Made by a program: the position numbers and the translations under genes. Source: Stenogyne calaminthoides (taxonomy: Eukaryota; Streptophyta; Magnoliopsida; Lamiales; Lamiaceae). Taken from it: a DNA stretch of 64,000 nucleotides. Under the pieces are notes generated by a model. It was not told the DNA's origin. It did no database searches and saw only the letters and a program-made list of their open reading frames with translations. Positions 13,421 to 24,700 of the stretch are shown piece by piece (the stretch's first letter is position 1; each line of letters opens with the position of its first letter). The stretch lies in assembly GCA_037126765.1 (NCBI GenBank), contig JBBCBC010000022.1, forward strand, positions 682,001 through 746,000. The letters are read 5' to 3'.

Positions 13421-15263
13421 TGTTGGGATTATACTGGAAAGTATGCTTTTACTTTGTATAATCAAACTGACTGAATTTCGGACTTATTTACTGAAATAAA
13501 TTGTTTATCACTGATGCTTTAAATATCATCGAATGTTACATATATTTACTGCATAACTGCTCAATAAATAGTACGTGTTACATTGTAGTTAATTTAGTGA
13601 TACCAGATCACAGAAGATTAAATTAACAGTTCCTTGTAACTAAAAGTACACCATTCACGAACCTAGATGGAAATGAACAATCCATCGTGAAAGGTTGTAG
13701 TGTAAGGCTCAGATTGGTTTGTCTTGACCAAGAGATTACACTAGTGCATGACTGATGCATTGAAGAGGACCTACAGGAGGACAAATTCTTCAGAACTGAA
13801 CTAGGAAGAATTAGACCTCAGTGGTTAGTTATTTCTTAATCTTCGTCCCTTAAATAGGATTGCGTATGGTCAGTAACTATTGCTTTGACTTATTACGGGA
13901 AGAGAATCAATGAGATTCAATACCCTATATCTTGGGCAATATTATTGGTCACATGCGATTGCTAAGATTTAATACGGAGAATCGTGTTCAAGTACGCTTG
14001 TTCGATTTGCCCCCTTGGGAGGTTCATAAGTTTTATCATACCAAATCTTGCAAGTGGAACTAGTTTCCGGTACGGATAATAATGTTGAACTGTTCCTTTA
14101 CCAAGGATAAAAGATATTAATTAATGGAAAACTATTTCAGTGGCTTGAATTAATTAATGGGCTAGATAATCTTAAACGCGGGAAATAATAACCGGAAGCC
14201 ATATTAACTGTAATATGGGTTAAGATGGATAGTGCAATAATAATTATATAGTGGGATTAATTAATATTTATGGGCTTGAATAATATTGTGGCTCAATATT
14301 GATAATTCAAGGTCCATTGGAAGGTCCAATCTTAATTCTCCTAAAGGTCCCCCAAGTAGCCCAAGATAAAGTCCAATAACTGAAAAAGGTGTTTAAAAAT
14401 AAATAAATTTTGTTGCCTATTTTTCCTTGTTTTTTTGAAAATTATGAATAAAAGGGGAGAAAGATTTTCTTTGAATTTTGTTATGGAATGAAGATATGTA
14501 TTATTGGAATACAAGATTATCTCATTAAATTCAAGAAATCTCCCACTTGGTTATTCATAGTGTGTTTTTCGAAAATTTTGAAATATAAAGGGCAAGAAAG
14601 ATTTTCTTGATTTTCTTGAAAAGATATTATGGAAGATATGTATTTCTCGGAATACAAGTATATCTCATAAATTCAAGAAGATCCAAATCTTGGAATCTTG
14701 ATCCTTAAATTTCAAAAATTCCATAATAAGATGAGGTGGGATTTTTTGTGGAATATTTTAATTATGGAGAAAAGAATATATGAGATATATTCAAGATTTC
14801 TTGGAGATCAAGTAAAGATTTTCCCACATTGATTTTTCCCCAAAATTTCGACCACTACCCCATTTATAAATAGGGGATGATTCTTTCATTCCCAAGTACA
14901 ATTCCATGTGCTGGAAAAATTAGTAAATCCACAGAAGTGGTGCAAGAAAGTTTATTTTTCCTTTTGTTAATTGTTCGTGAGCATCCTTCCACCGGATTGT
15001 CGAGCAAGGACTAGGGAATACTTGGGAAGGCTTTTTGGTGTGTTTTCATCTACGAGTCCATTGCCATTCCAAGAGGTAAGTTCACTTAAACTCGTAGTAA
15101 TTCCGCGTGCGTAGGATTTACGTGAACTGTTTATATGCATGATTTGTTGTTGAATTATTATTTGAATTAATTTAGGATTAATTCATGCTAGTAATAATTA
15201 TTAGAATTAAATTTGTATTTAAATATTCATCCCAAATAGATCCGGGCAATTAATTCCTCAACA
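13421..15263 (+). repeat. 3' LTR of Copia-A1
   Basis: This 1843-bp LTR is preceded by the purine tract AAGTGGGAGAT and followed by the target duplication GTAAC. The purine-tract context (CTTTGAGTATAAGTGGGAGA) also occurs about 100 bp earlier (about 13299-13318), a local duplication of the plus-strand primer region. Confidence 0.9.
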
Positions 15264-15268
15264 GTAAC

Positions 15269-17617
15269 AACATTTTTCAAGAAAAGATTGAGACAACCTT
15301 TTCATATTTACTAAAAATTGGAAAAAAGCCCCTGAAAAAGATTGCAGCCGCCTAGCAATAATATTTATATGCAATAGCAATATTTCTTGAGGGTTTTTTT
15401 TAGAAAATAATTGTTAATATTTTAGCACTTTTGGGTGTTTGTCTCCCATCATAAGGTAGATTAGGAACCCAATGAGCACTTCTTTTTTCCTATGCTTGCC
15501 TTTATAGTGAACCACTAGTGAATGATCATGTGGAATACAAATTCGTATTCTCTTTTTTCTAGATTAAATAAGTATTGATAATGTGAAATACTATTTATTT
15601 TGTATTTGTATAGCTCGCCAAACGATTATGTCTTCTAAGTTCTGATATATTTGATAAGTCTAGAAAATGTTTATAATGACAAAACTCGTATGAGATGGTG
15701 TACAATCTATCATAAATTAATATATATATTTTTTTAAATTGTTAAAGCGCCAATATCGAAATTATACTTTATCTCATTGTGAGATTGTCTCATGTAAATG
15801 TGTCTCATGTATAATGCATGTCGATTTACCTATGGATTATTAATACATGTTGATATAATTTATACAATACGTAATTCTTTTTACCGCACACATCATATAT
15901 CCAAATTATTGAACACGAATTTATTTTGATAAGGGTATAGAACACTGAAAAAGTGACACAAACGACGCCATTCCCTTAAAACTATATCTTGATCTTGACA
16001 AATTGTATGTGGTAAATTTTGGGAGTACAATTGTATGTGTATATAGGTCAAAATGGAGAAAAAAATTACAAATAATCCTATAATTTGGACCGTGTTCACA
16101 AATGAGGTTCTTTAAGTTTTACTTTATCAATTTCGATTTTTTTTTTATCAAATTTAGTTATTTTTATCGGAAATTTTGAAATTTGGTCGGAAAATGGCAA
16201 AAAATATGTTGTAGCATAAAAAATGATACGAAAAACATATTAAAATGATGGACTCAGTGAGAAGAAAGGGAATAGTATAGATATTGAGTCTCGTCTCAAC
16301 TTAAATCACTCGAAATTAGTAATAAGAATGAATGAAATTCGTAATTTTGTGTAATCAAAACATTAAATTGATTGAGGGTTTTTCTCCGACGAGAGACAAT
16401 TTAAATGAACTGTCGACAAGACCAAAACAAAAAATTAGATCAACTTTCTGATAAAAGTAAATTTAATTAAAATAAAAAAGACCAAAACTAATAAAATAAA
16501 AACTCACGAGACCATTTCTAAATATGAACAAAATTACATAAGCATTTGTGATTTTTTCTTCAAAAAATATGGTGGAATCATAGTAGTTGGAGAGATAAAT
16601 GAGCTAGAGATATGATAGAGAATAATAATAATAATAATGAAAAAATATATAGATGGAGTATTAAATTAGTGGAAGAACCGCACGCTAGCATGAAGTGGCG
16701 GCGAGACCCTCCTTCTTCCCCCCAACCCCCATTAAGCAGCACGCTTCTCTCTCTTATCCACTTATTCTAAAAATATTTTTTATCAAATTATGAAATTACC
16801 TACCCCTATGCATATAATATAGTGACGAATCAGATATTCGTATCTTTAGTTTGTTGTTATATTCAATTTGCCAAATGACTTGTGAAATATTTCATCATTT
16901 TTAATTAATTTAAGCTTTTGTTTATGTAAAAACAAAGTAATAGTTAAAATCTCGTATAGGGATAGGGCAAAGTTTTATATGCATCAAATGGACTGTGCAA
17001 GTTAATTAATTTAAATGTACAACTTGTTACGTTTAATTTTTTTTATACTGAATCAATTGAACATAACAGTGTAAATAAATCGAACGTTTAAAAAAAATTA
17101 CACATTTAAAAATGTACTTAGATTGCATGGTGAACCTTGTGCACATAAAACTTACTCTATAGATAATTATAGAATTTATAATAACTTCAAAATTATAATG
17201 TGTTGAAGAAGTTTCATGTATACGAGTAATATTTAAATATCTTAATAATGTTTATTTCTCAGCAAAATATATCGTGAACAAGTTTTACACATTTTTTTTT
17301 TTATAAAATTAGATTATATTATTGAAGAATATGACTTATATTATAATAGAGCATTAATTGTGATAACTGAAAGTATAATGACTTACTATTATATAAGGAT
17401 ATTAATCATAATAATGAAGGACACATTTTATATTACAAGAGTCCATTTGCTTACCTAAAAAAGAAGGGATACAAAATAATTCTCAATATTTCAAGTGTAT
17501 ATCATTTCTGATTCTCCTTTCTTTCGCTCCGAAAGCCCGTATTCCATTTTCTCATTTTTTGTTGAATTATCCATGCCACCTCATTTTCGACCCAACCCGT
17601 GTCGTTTGGGGTTGACG
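15269..17617. other. AT-rich intergenic DNA without recognised genes
   Basis: I saw no gene, RNA or cleanly bounded element. Local features are an AAT microsatellite near 16621-16640 and a short C-rich patch near 16700-16735. ORFs here are short and AT-biased. Confidence 0.55.
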
Positions 17618-17625
17618 GTAATATG

Positions 17626-17960
17626 GAAAATTAAATTAAAATAGTTCTATAACTTTGCATTTTTATTGAAATAGTCTCATAATTATTAATTTTTCCAATT
17701 TTGTCCCACATGTATTCAATTTGATCCAATTTAGTCACAAACCGCCGGAGGTCGCTCAAAATTGCCCAAAATGACCTCATTTTGGGAGCGTGTAGACCGG
17801 AATACGCAAAACATGTGTCCAAAACGACATCCGACCTCCGGCGGTTTGCAACTAAATTGAATCAAATTGAATACATATGAGATTAAATTGAAAAAGTTGA
17901 AAATTATAAGACCATTTCAATAAAGGTGCAAATTTATACGATGATTTTGATTTAAATCCC
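17626..17960. mobile_element. Fold-back MITE, Mutator-like by target duplication
   Basis: The two halves are imperfect inverted copies: the left arm contains AAACCGCCGGAGGTCG near 17728 and the right arm CGACCTCCGGCGGTTT near 17830. The ends are flanked by GTAATATG (17618-17625 and 17961-17968), an 8-bp match that extends to 9 bp with one mismatch. Long arms plus an 8-9 bp duplication fit a MULE-type MITE. No coding capacity. Confidence 0.6.
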
Positions 17961-18005
17961 GTAATATGTTATTTGTGTAGTGTTGACAAATGTTAAAGCA
18001 TATAA

Positions 18006-18660
18006 CTAGGGGTGGACGGTATGGCATACCGAAATTTTTCTTCGTCATACCGTTATCGTACCGACAATTCGGTATACCAAAATTCCAGCATACCGAAATT
18101 TTCGATATGTCAATATTACATACCGAAAATATTTTTGATATACCGAAATTTTCTTTATTTTCATACTGTTATCGTATCGAAATTTTTGGTGTACCGAAAA
18201 TTTTGATAAAATCGATATTTTTCGGTACGGTAAGTACGATATACCGGTATTTTTGGTATTTTCTCCACCCTTATGTATAACTAGGGGTGGATGGTATGAC
18301 ATACCGAAAATTTTCTCGTCATACCATTACCGTACCGAAATTTTCAATACTGAAAAATGTCATACGGTTGTCGGACCGAAATTTTCGGTATGTCAATATT
18401 ACATACCGATACCATACCAAAATTTTAGTATATACCGGTATACCAAAAATATTTCGGTATACCGGTATATTTTTCCTGTATATCAAAATTTTCTATATTT
18501 TTATATCTTGAATTATCGTGCAAGAAATTTTTATATATATGGTACCACCGCATCAAAAAAAATTTTGATATACTAAAAATTTCGATAAAATTAATATTTT
18601 TTAATACGATAAGTTCAAACAGACCGATATTTTTTTTTATTTTTCCAATTTTTATATATA
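18006..18660. mobile_element. Two adjacent hAT-like non-autonomous repeats rich in ATACCGAAA
   Basis: CTAGGGGTGGA/C starts at about 18007 and again at about 18282. The first unit ends TCCACCCTTATG near 18275, giving AGGGGTGGA...TCCACCCTT terminal inverted repeats typical of hAT MITEs. The interior is built from ATACCGAAATTTTCGGTAT-like palindromes on both strands. The second unit lacks a clear 3' TIR and fades at about 18660. ORFs here are translations of the repeat, not genes. Confidence 0.5.
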
Positions 18661-18976
18661 ACACACAAATCCAAATCCAAATCCAAATCGAGGCGCACGA
18701 GCAAGTGAAAACATGTGAAAAGATATGTCATGGAAGTGTGGGGCCTTGATGTTGAGCGTGTCCAACATGGGACCCACATATGTCACGCGCTCTAAATAAA
18801 TATATTTGTGCTTCTCTTAACTTCCTATTCAGAACAAATTGCGCATGCTTTTTTGCTACGCACTACTTCTACATCTTCATGAGTTTATTCTATCTAGGAG
18901 TACCATTTTTATTTTATTTTTATTTTTATTAAATATAGGCATAATTAAACCTACTCAAAATTCAAATCTACTAGTA

Positions 18977-19200
18977 AAGTGAAATGAATCTGGGTGCACC
19001 GATCACTCATAATACATTTTAGAATTATACAACTTGTTATATTAAAAGATACAATTTATTTATATTGAACCGTAGAACTATTAATATGAAGAAAAAAATA
19101 GTTACACGGTTCAGTGTACACAAATTGCATTTTTCAGTATAACAAGTTATATGGTTCCAAAATGCATTATGAGTGTACATAGATGCACATGAGATTCACT
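18977..19200. mobile_element. Fold-back element of about 220 bp
   Basis: The left arm (ATCACTCATAATACATTTTA and ACAACTTGTTAT) is matched by the right arm in inverse order (ATAACAAGTTATATGG and AATGCATTATGAGTGTACA). Outer ends read AGTGAA.../...TTCACT. It is a small non-autonomous MITE of unassigned class with no coding capacity. Confidence 0.5.
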
Positions 19201-19429
19201 CTAATAAATAATGGATGACTTCAATTAATGAAATTGGAATCTTTACCTTCGCATTACATAAAATTATAATACGATTCCCATTTAGTTTCATGCGTAACAA
19301 ATTTTGATTAGTGTTATTATTAAATGGATTTGATTATAATTTTATAAGATGAATGGGCAACAAGAAGAATTAGAAAAAGACAAAAATGGGATAGAGTTGC
19401 TGGCTACACCAAACAAACATTTTGATGCC

Positions 19430-19437
19430 TATAAAAA
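19430..19437 (+). promoter_or_regulatory. TATA box of the ACL5 relic
   Basis: TATAAAAA lies 107 bp upstream of the relic ATG. It is followed by a CT-rich leader (TCTCTCTCTCTAG, then TCTCTCTTG), the usual look of a plant 5' UTR, so promoter and leader appear to have been kept with the exon fragment. Confidence 0.5.
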
Positions 19438-19543
19438 GACATCACATTTACTTCAAAATTCAGCTCCAATTGACTATCTCTCTCTCTCTAGTGACATCTT
19501 CTCTCTCTTGATATTTTCTTTGCTAATTAATCCAAAAAAGCAA

Positions 19544-19699
19544 TATGGGTGAAGTTGTGGAATTCATTACTTACAAAAATGGCTTCCCACAAGTGCACTT
19601 TGATACCAAACACATGATCATCTAGAAAGATAACGATGATGATTCTTGGTTCGAAGAAGAAATTGATGTTGATCTCAAGTGGTCTTTTGCTTTGAACAG
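19544..19699 (+). pseudogene. ACL5: Thermospermine synthase (ACAULIS5-type) exon 1 relic
   Basis: From ATG at 19544 the frame reads MGEVVEFITYKNGFPQVHF, then after an in-frame TAG (19622-19624) continues DDDSWFEEEIDVDLKWSFAL. This is the N-terminus of plant ACL5 thermospermine synthase; the EE.IDDDLKWSFALN block precedes the aminopropyltransferase core. The exon ends at AACAG (19699) and is followed by AT where a GT donor is expected. None of the catalytic Rossmann-fold part follows. ACL5 makes thermospermine, which limits xylem maturation (family knowledge). The relic cannot encode an enzyme. A CACTA element begins 164 bp downstream. I identified it from motif memory without a search. Confidence 0.7.
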
Positions 19700-19862
19700 A
19701 TATTTTACATATTTGTTTGTGTATATTTTTGTGCATGAAAAAATGTTTCATAATTCTTCTTAATTTGATTTATTTTTGGGTTAGGACGTATTTGAATTAA
19801 TACATGTGACACGATTATTTTTACTGGTGAAATGGAAATATTTTTTTGTTCTTTTCAAATCT

Positions 19863-21070
19863 CACTACTACACATTTGAGCTTGTAGAGCTCCACTTGGA
19901 CAACCCTTTTTTCGAATAGCTCTCCAAGTAGTCCCTTGGAGAGCGGTTCTATTAAAAAAAAAAAGACAGCGGTTAAAAACCGTTGTCCAAGATCAAAACT
20001 TAGACAGCGGTTCATAACCGCTGTGCAAGTATACTTGGAGAGCGGTTTTGAACCGCTGTCCAAGGTAAAGCTTGGAGAGCGGTTCATAACCGCTCTCCAA
20101 GTGATTTAATTTTTTTTTTTTTGTAAAGCCTGTTACCACACCATAAGTCCTCATCGTTGTATTCCCGGTCGTGCCTGTTACCCTACCGTCCTCATCGGGA
20201 CGCCATATTTGTCATCTCGCCGCTGCCTTCATCTACTGCCCCTATTTTTCCGCCTTCCTTGTCGCAAACCGTTTCCGGAAATAAATTTCTGAAATTTGAG
20301 TTATGGAACAGCATAACAGAGACACATTGAAGGAGGCCAGAACAAAAAAAGAAAAAAGAAAAAAAACAGAGAAGAGCAGCTATGGCGGTGGGATAATTGG
20401 AGAAGAAATGGGTTTCTTGAAGAGCAGCTGACATTGAAAAAAACGAATGGGTTCTCATTGTGATAGTGGATATTCCCAAATTAATTCTTAATCCTTTTAT
20501 ATATTTGATTTTTTTGTTTTGTAATATTTAATTAGGCAATGTTATGTTTTTTTTTAAAAAATTAAAGCTTTGTTGTATAAAATTTATATATTTTCAAGTG
20601 AAATAAAGAATTTAAAAAAAAAATTGTAAGAAAAAACGATTTTTAGAACATATAGAATTAATTTCATTAAGTAAACGTAAGAAAGCAAGTGCCAGAGCGG
20701 AATTGATCCCCGCTCAGGCGCCCAAGGTCCCGTGTTCGGTCCCCCATGGGAGCGAATAATTGCCTCAATCAATTCGGAGACTTGGTGGCTTATATATGAG
20801 ATGTTTGGTGGGTCCGTGCCTAAAAATCAATTTTTTTTTAAAAAAATATATATTAGACAGCGGTTGAAAACCGCTGTCCAAGGGAGGAATTTGGACAGCG
20901 GTTGAGCTGCAATCTTGCACAGCTGTTCAAAACCGCTGTCTAAGTGCGATTTCTTAGACAGCGATTTTTTATCAGCTGTCCAAGCTTGGACAGTTGTTAC
21001 TTGGAGAGCGGTTATAACAGCTCTCCAAGATCATTTTTCACAGCTGTCCAAGCCCAAATGTGTATTAGTG
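19863..21070. mobile_element. Non-autonomous CACTA element (1.2 kb)
   Basis: It begins CACTACTACACATTTGAG and ends CCCAAATGTGTATTAGTG, with the 3-bp target duplication TCT on both sides (19860-19862 and 21071-21073). Both subterminal zones carry many GACAGCGGTTnnnAACCGCTGTCC palindromes. The same termini and palindromes bound the 5.4-kb CACTA element at 41013-46437. No transposase is encoded, so it could only move with proteins supplied in trans. The interior contains a SINE-like insertion. Confidence 0.9.
20686..20835 (+). mobile_element. SINE-like insertion nested in the CACTA element
   Basis: GTGCCAGAGCGG (from 20689) resembles box A and GTGTTCGGTCC (20732-20742) box B, about 42 bp apart. 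The downstream body has ATGTTTGGTG in common with the SINE-like repeat at 5925-6090. An A/T-rich tail follows. Confidence 0.4.
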
Positions 21071-21073
21071 TCT

Positions 21074-21720
21074 TCTGTTTAGATTTTCTTTGACTTCTAG
21101 ATTTGCGAATAGCAAGTAGCAAACGCCATTATAGGAAGAACATACAAGATATCGATTTAATGGTATGATTACTTTGAATGAAATTTTGAATTTACCAAAA
21201 TCATTAATTGCTTAGCTGCAATTTGCCTTTATAAATGTGCTTATTCGCCTTAGCTGTAATTTGCTAAAAGTGTCAACTTTAACTAGTGCGTAATTTGTGT
21301 AAAATGTGCTGCATGTGCAGTGGCGGACGCAAATTAATTATTTGCGTATTATTATAATTAATTATCTTATAAAAAAATAAATATAAAACGACAGCTGCCC
21401 ATGGATTTTACTAATCAATTATATTGTATATGATTTAAATAAATTAATATTTAATTAGAGCTAGCTGGAGTATATTATGTAAATGCAAATTAAATTTCTT
21501 GTCAACTCTTATTGTTATGTGTGAACAAGAATTAATATATAAAATTGCTGCTAAACGATAAAACTCTTATTGTTACTATTGTTATTATTATCATTATCAT
21601 TATTATTATGCGACACAGTGACACTTGCAATTGGGCAGCTATAAATAAGTGGTGGTATCTTAATTGTAAAACCACAAATCCTGAAGCAATATATATTATC
21701 TAGAGAGAGAGATTGAGAGA
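21074..21720. other. Upstream region of the intact beta-glucosidase gene
   Basis: This 650-bp AT-rich stretch contains the probable core promoter and short leader of the GH1 gene. A TATT/ATT microsatellite lies near 21565-21608. No other gene is seen. Confidence 0.55.
21640..21647 (+). promoter_or_regulatory. TATA box of GH1 copy 1
   Basis: TATAAATA lies about 75 bp before the ATG, with an AGAGAGAGAGATTGAGAGA leader directly before the start codon. Position and composition fit a plant TATA promoter. Confidence 0.6.
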
Positions 21721-24700
21721 ATGGATAGCAGCAAGAAAGCAGTGCCAGCTGAAGAAATTGTGCCTGATTACAGCAAAATCAGTCGTAGCGATTTCCCTCC
21801 TGGTTTCATTTTCGGAACTGCTACCTCTGCGTACCAGGTTAGTTAATACAAGAGTTACTGATATATACATTTTAGGATTGCAATAGGTATAAAATCATTG
21901 CATATACGTAAATACTTTTACACTTACACGTGTAATTTTGATTATATATGCAATCCTGTTTGTACTTATTAGTAATTTGCATAAAAAAATTATATCTATT
22001 ACTCTCTCCGTCCCAGATCAATTTTCACAAAAGTCATTTTATCATTTTAATTACTAATACAAAATTCGCTCGCAAAAACCCATGTAAATACTAGACTTAC
22101 CAGGTTAGTTAATACTAGACTTATTGATATATACATTTTTGGATTGCAATGGGTACAAAATAATTACATAGACGTAAATACCTTTGCACTTTAACGTATA
22201 ATTTTGACTATATATGCAATTTCATTTGTACCTATTAGTAATTTGCATAAAAAAATTATATCTATTAATAATTTTCCAGTTAATAGGAGACTTACTGGTA
22301 ATATTAATTTCTAAACTACATATATATATATATTCTTGGAATGCACTAATTAATTACCATCACATTGTAATTAATTTTTCTTATTTAAACATTTGTTTTT
22401 TTACTTTCTTAAATATAATATAGGTTGAGGGGGGTGCTGCAAAAGGTGGCAGAGGACTTAGTGTCTGGGATGCTTTCACCTTGAGAACTCCTGGTTAATT
22501 TCTCTCTCTACATATACATTCATACATATATTATAATATACAGCCAAATATTAATTGCTAAAGATTTTTTTTGTCGGTGACAGGCAAAATCACAGATGGA
22601 TCCAATGGAAACGAGGCTGTTGATATGTATACAAAGTATAAGGTAATACAACTAAAATATGTTATATATATATATATATTGACAAAAAAAACTTAAGTAA
22701 ACCCAAGTTTAACGTGAACTTGGTTTTTTAGTGCTCTTGTTGTGTTTAAAACTATCAAGTGTTATAAGATAAAAACTATCATTTTGTTTAAAAAATGCTT
22801 TATATTTTTGAAATAGTGAAAGCTTTTTGTTTACAAACCGTGATAGTTTTTTTGCACATAATAATGATAAATTTCTTGTATAGACTTGATTCACATGAAT
22901 GTTATTCATATGTATATTTATGTGTATATATATATGTATGATGAATAGTTCACTAAGAAAGCAATTAATTTATGTATATGTATTTTCAGGAAGATATTAA
23001 GATGATGAAGAACATGGGTTTCGATGCCTACAGGTTTTCCATATCATGGTCAAGAATATTGCCCGGTAATCAAAGTCTATATTTATACGTACTACATGAG
23101 TAGTGATATGCAATATTTCACAGATCAATATTTCACAGGAAAACTAGCCTCCCAGATATGTATTACTATAAAGATACATATTTATTCTTTTAGTTATAGC
23201 AACACATATTTGATAGCGGGTTCGCACTATTTTTCTGTGAAGATTCGATCAGGCACGTTTATCTTTAATTAAAAAATCGGTGAATTTTTTGTCACCTTCC
23301 TCAAAAGTGCTAAAATTGCATGTGCGTCTACGTACTATTTAATATTTGACTAATAAAAAAACCTCGTGTCTCTATTCCAAAGTTCTTATTATGTGATATT
23401 GGTACCATTTCTTAAGATCAGATCAAAAGAGTTAATATTTCTGTGTTAAAATTGATCAAAAACACTAATTGAGGTTCCGTAATTCGATCTTACACAAAAC
23501 TTCTTCTTAATTAATTAATTAATTTTGTTTTCCAATTAATAATATATATAGGTGGAAAGCTTAGTCTTGGCGTGAACAGAGAAGGAGTTGACTTCTACAA
23601 TGATGTGATCAACACTCTCCTTGCCAATGGAATTGAACCCTACGTCACTCTCTTTCATTGGGACCTACCTTTTACTCTCGGACAAGAATATGGTGGCTTC
23701 TTGAGCAAAGATGTTGTGTAAGAATTTAATCTTAATTATGATATGTTTCGTATGATATGTTAAAAAATAAATTTAATTAAAGGTATACGATGATACTTTT
23801 CAAAAACACTATAGAAATATTGAAAACATAAAAAAGAATTTACACTTTTTTTAGGTCAACCACTACAAGAAAATAGTGTATCACCTACGAAAATTTTCAA
23901 TATTTTCTTAACATGCCTATGAAGTTTCCAACGAAAATAATATCCCGTCCTTAAATTAATAGTAAGGATTACCTACGACATGCGTACAATTTTTTTTAAT
24001 TATATAGGTTATTTTTAAATTACAAATATAATTGCCTATAAAAAAGTAAATTGCTTAGGAAATTATTTGTGTAGGTAAGTTGCCTACGAAAATTACAAAT
24101 GTTTAGGTAAATTGTTCGTAGGTAATTTGTTTGTCTTGAAAATTATCTGTGTAGGTATTTTATTTCAAAGATTATTCTAAAAATTGGTAGGCAAATCGTA
24201 GGCAATCTTTACTTTTTAAAGACTAAATTATTTTTGTAGGAAAATTTTATTGTCATTTGAGAATTTTTTTCGTAGGCAATTCTTCATTTTCTTATAGTGA
24301 ACAACTTTCGTCTATTTTGATTTAGTACACCTGTTAACTTTCAAAAATTGAATTTCATCAAGTAATTTCTTTCACGTTATTATTATTTTTCTTTCAAGGT
24401 TATGGATGTAAATTCAAAATTTGAAAGTCAACCTGAATAAAAAGCAAAATAAGGGAATTACAAGACCAAAAATACCTATTTTCCTAAAAAAATACTAATT
24501 AGAAAAACATAAATATTACATTTTACTTTTAAGATTTGCTCATAGTGTATTATAGGGAGTAATACTTTTTAGGACAAGAACTTATGAGATTGTGTTTTAA
24601 GGACAATAATTTCACGGGCTAAGAAATGTATAACAATATATTTTAAAATTTGTAAATATAGGATAACATGTATTAAAACTTGTAAATATAGGACAATATG

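Larger units (their letters stand above)
6271..15263 (+). mobile_element. Complete Ty1/Copia LTR retrotransposon (Copia-A1), decayed
   Basis: The element starts TGTTGGGATT and ends CCTCAACA. It is flanked by the 5-bp target duplication GTAAC (6266-6270 and 15264-15268). Internal order is LTR, primer-binding site, GC-rich leader, gag, protease, integrase, reverse transcriptase, RNase H, purine tract, LTR; integrase before RT defines Copia. The long LTRs (1650 and 1843 bp) and a several-hundred-bp GC-rich leader are characteristic of this family in the window. Coding capacity is broken by stops and frameshifts, so it is non-autonomous now. Related copies occur in inverse orientation at 29208-37191, 30260-32110 and 50315-53261. 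Confidence 0.93.

Noticed and set aside
17990..18664. Several ORFs of 60-107 codons rich in Tyr/Ile/Phe
   Set aside because: They are translations of the ATACCGAAA repeat in different frames.
19349..19552. 67-codon ORF upstream of the ACL5 relic
   Set aside because: It overlaps the TATA box and leader of the relic and has no recognisable similarity. A uORF role, known for some polyamine genes, cannot be supported from this sequence.
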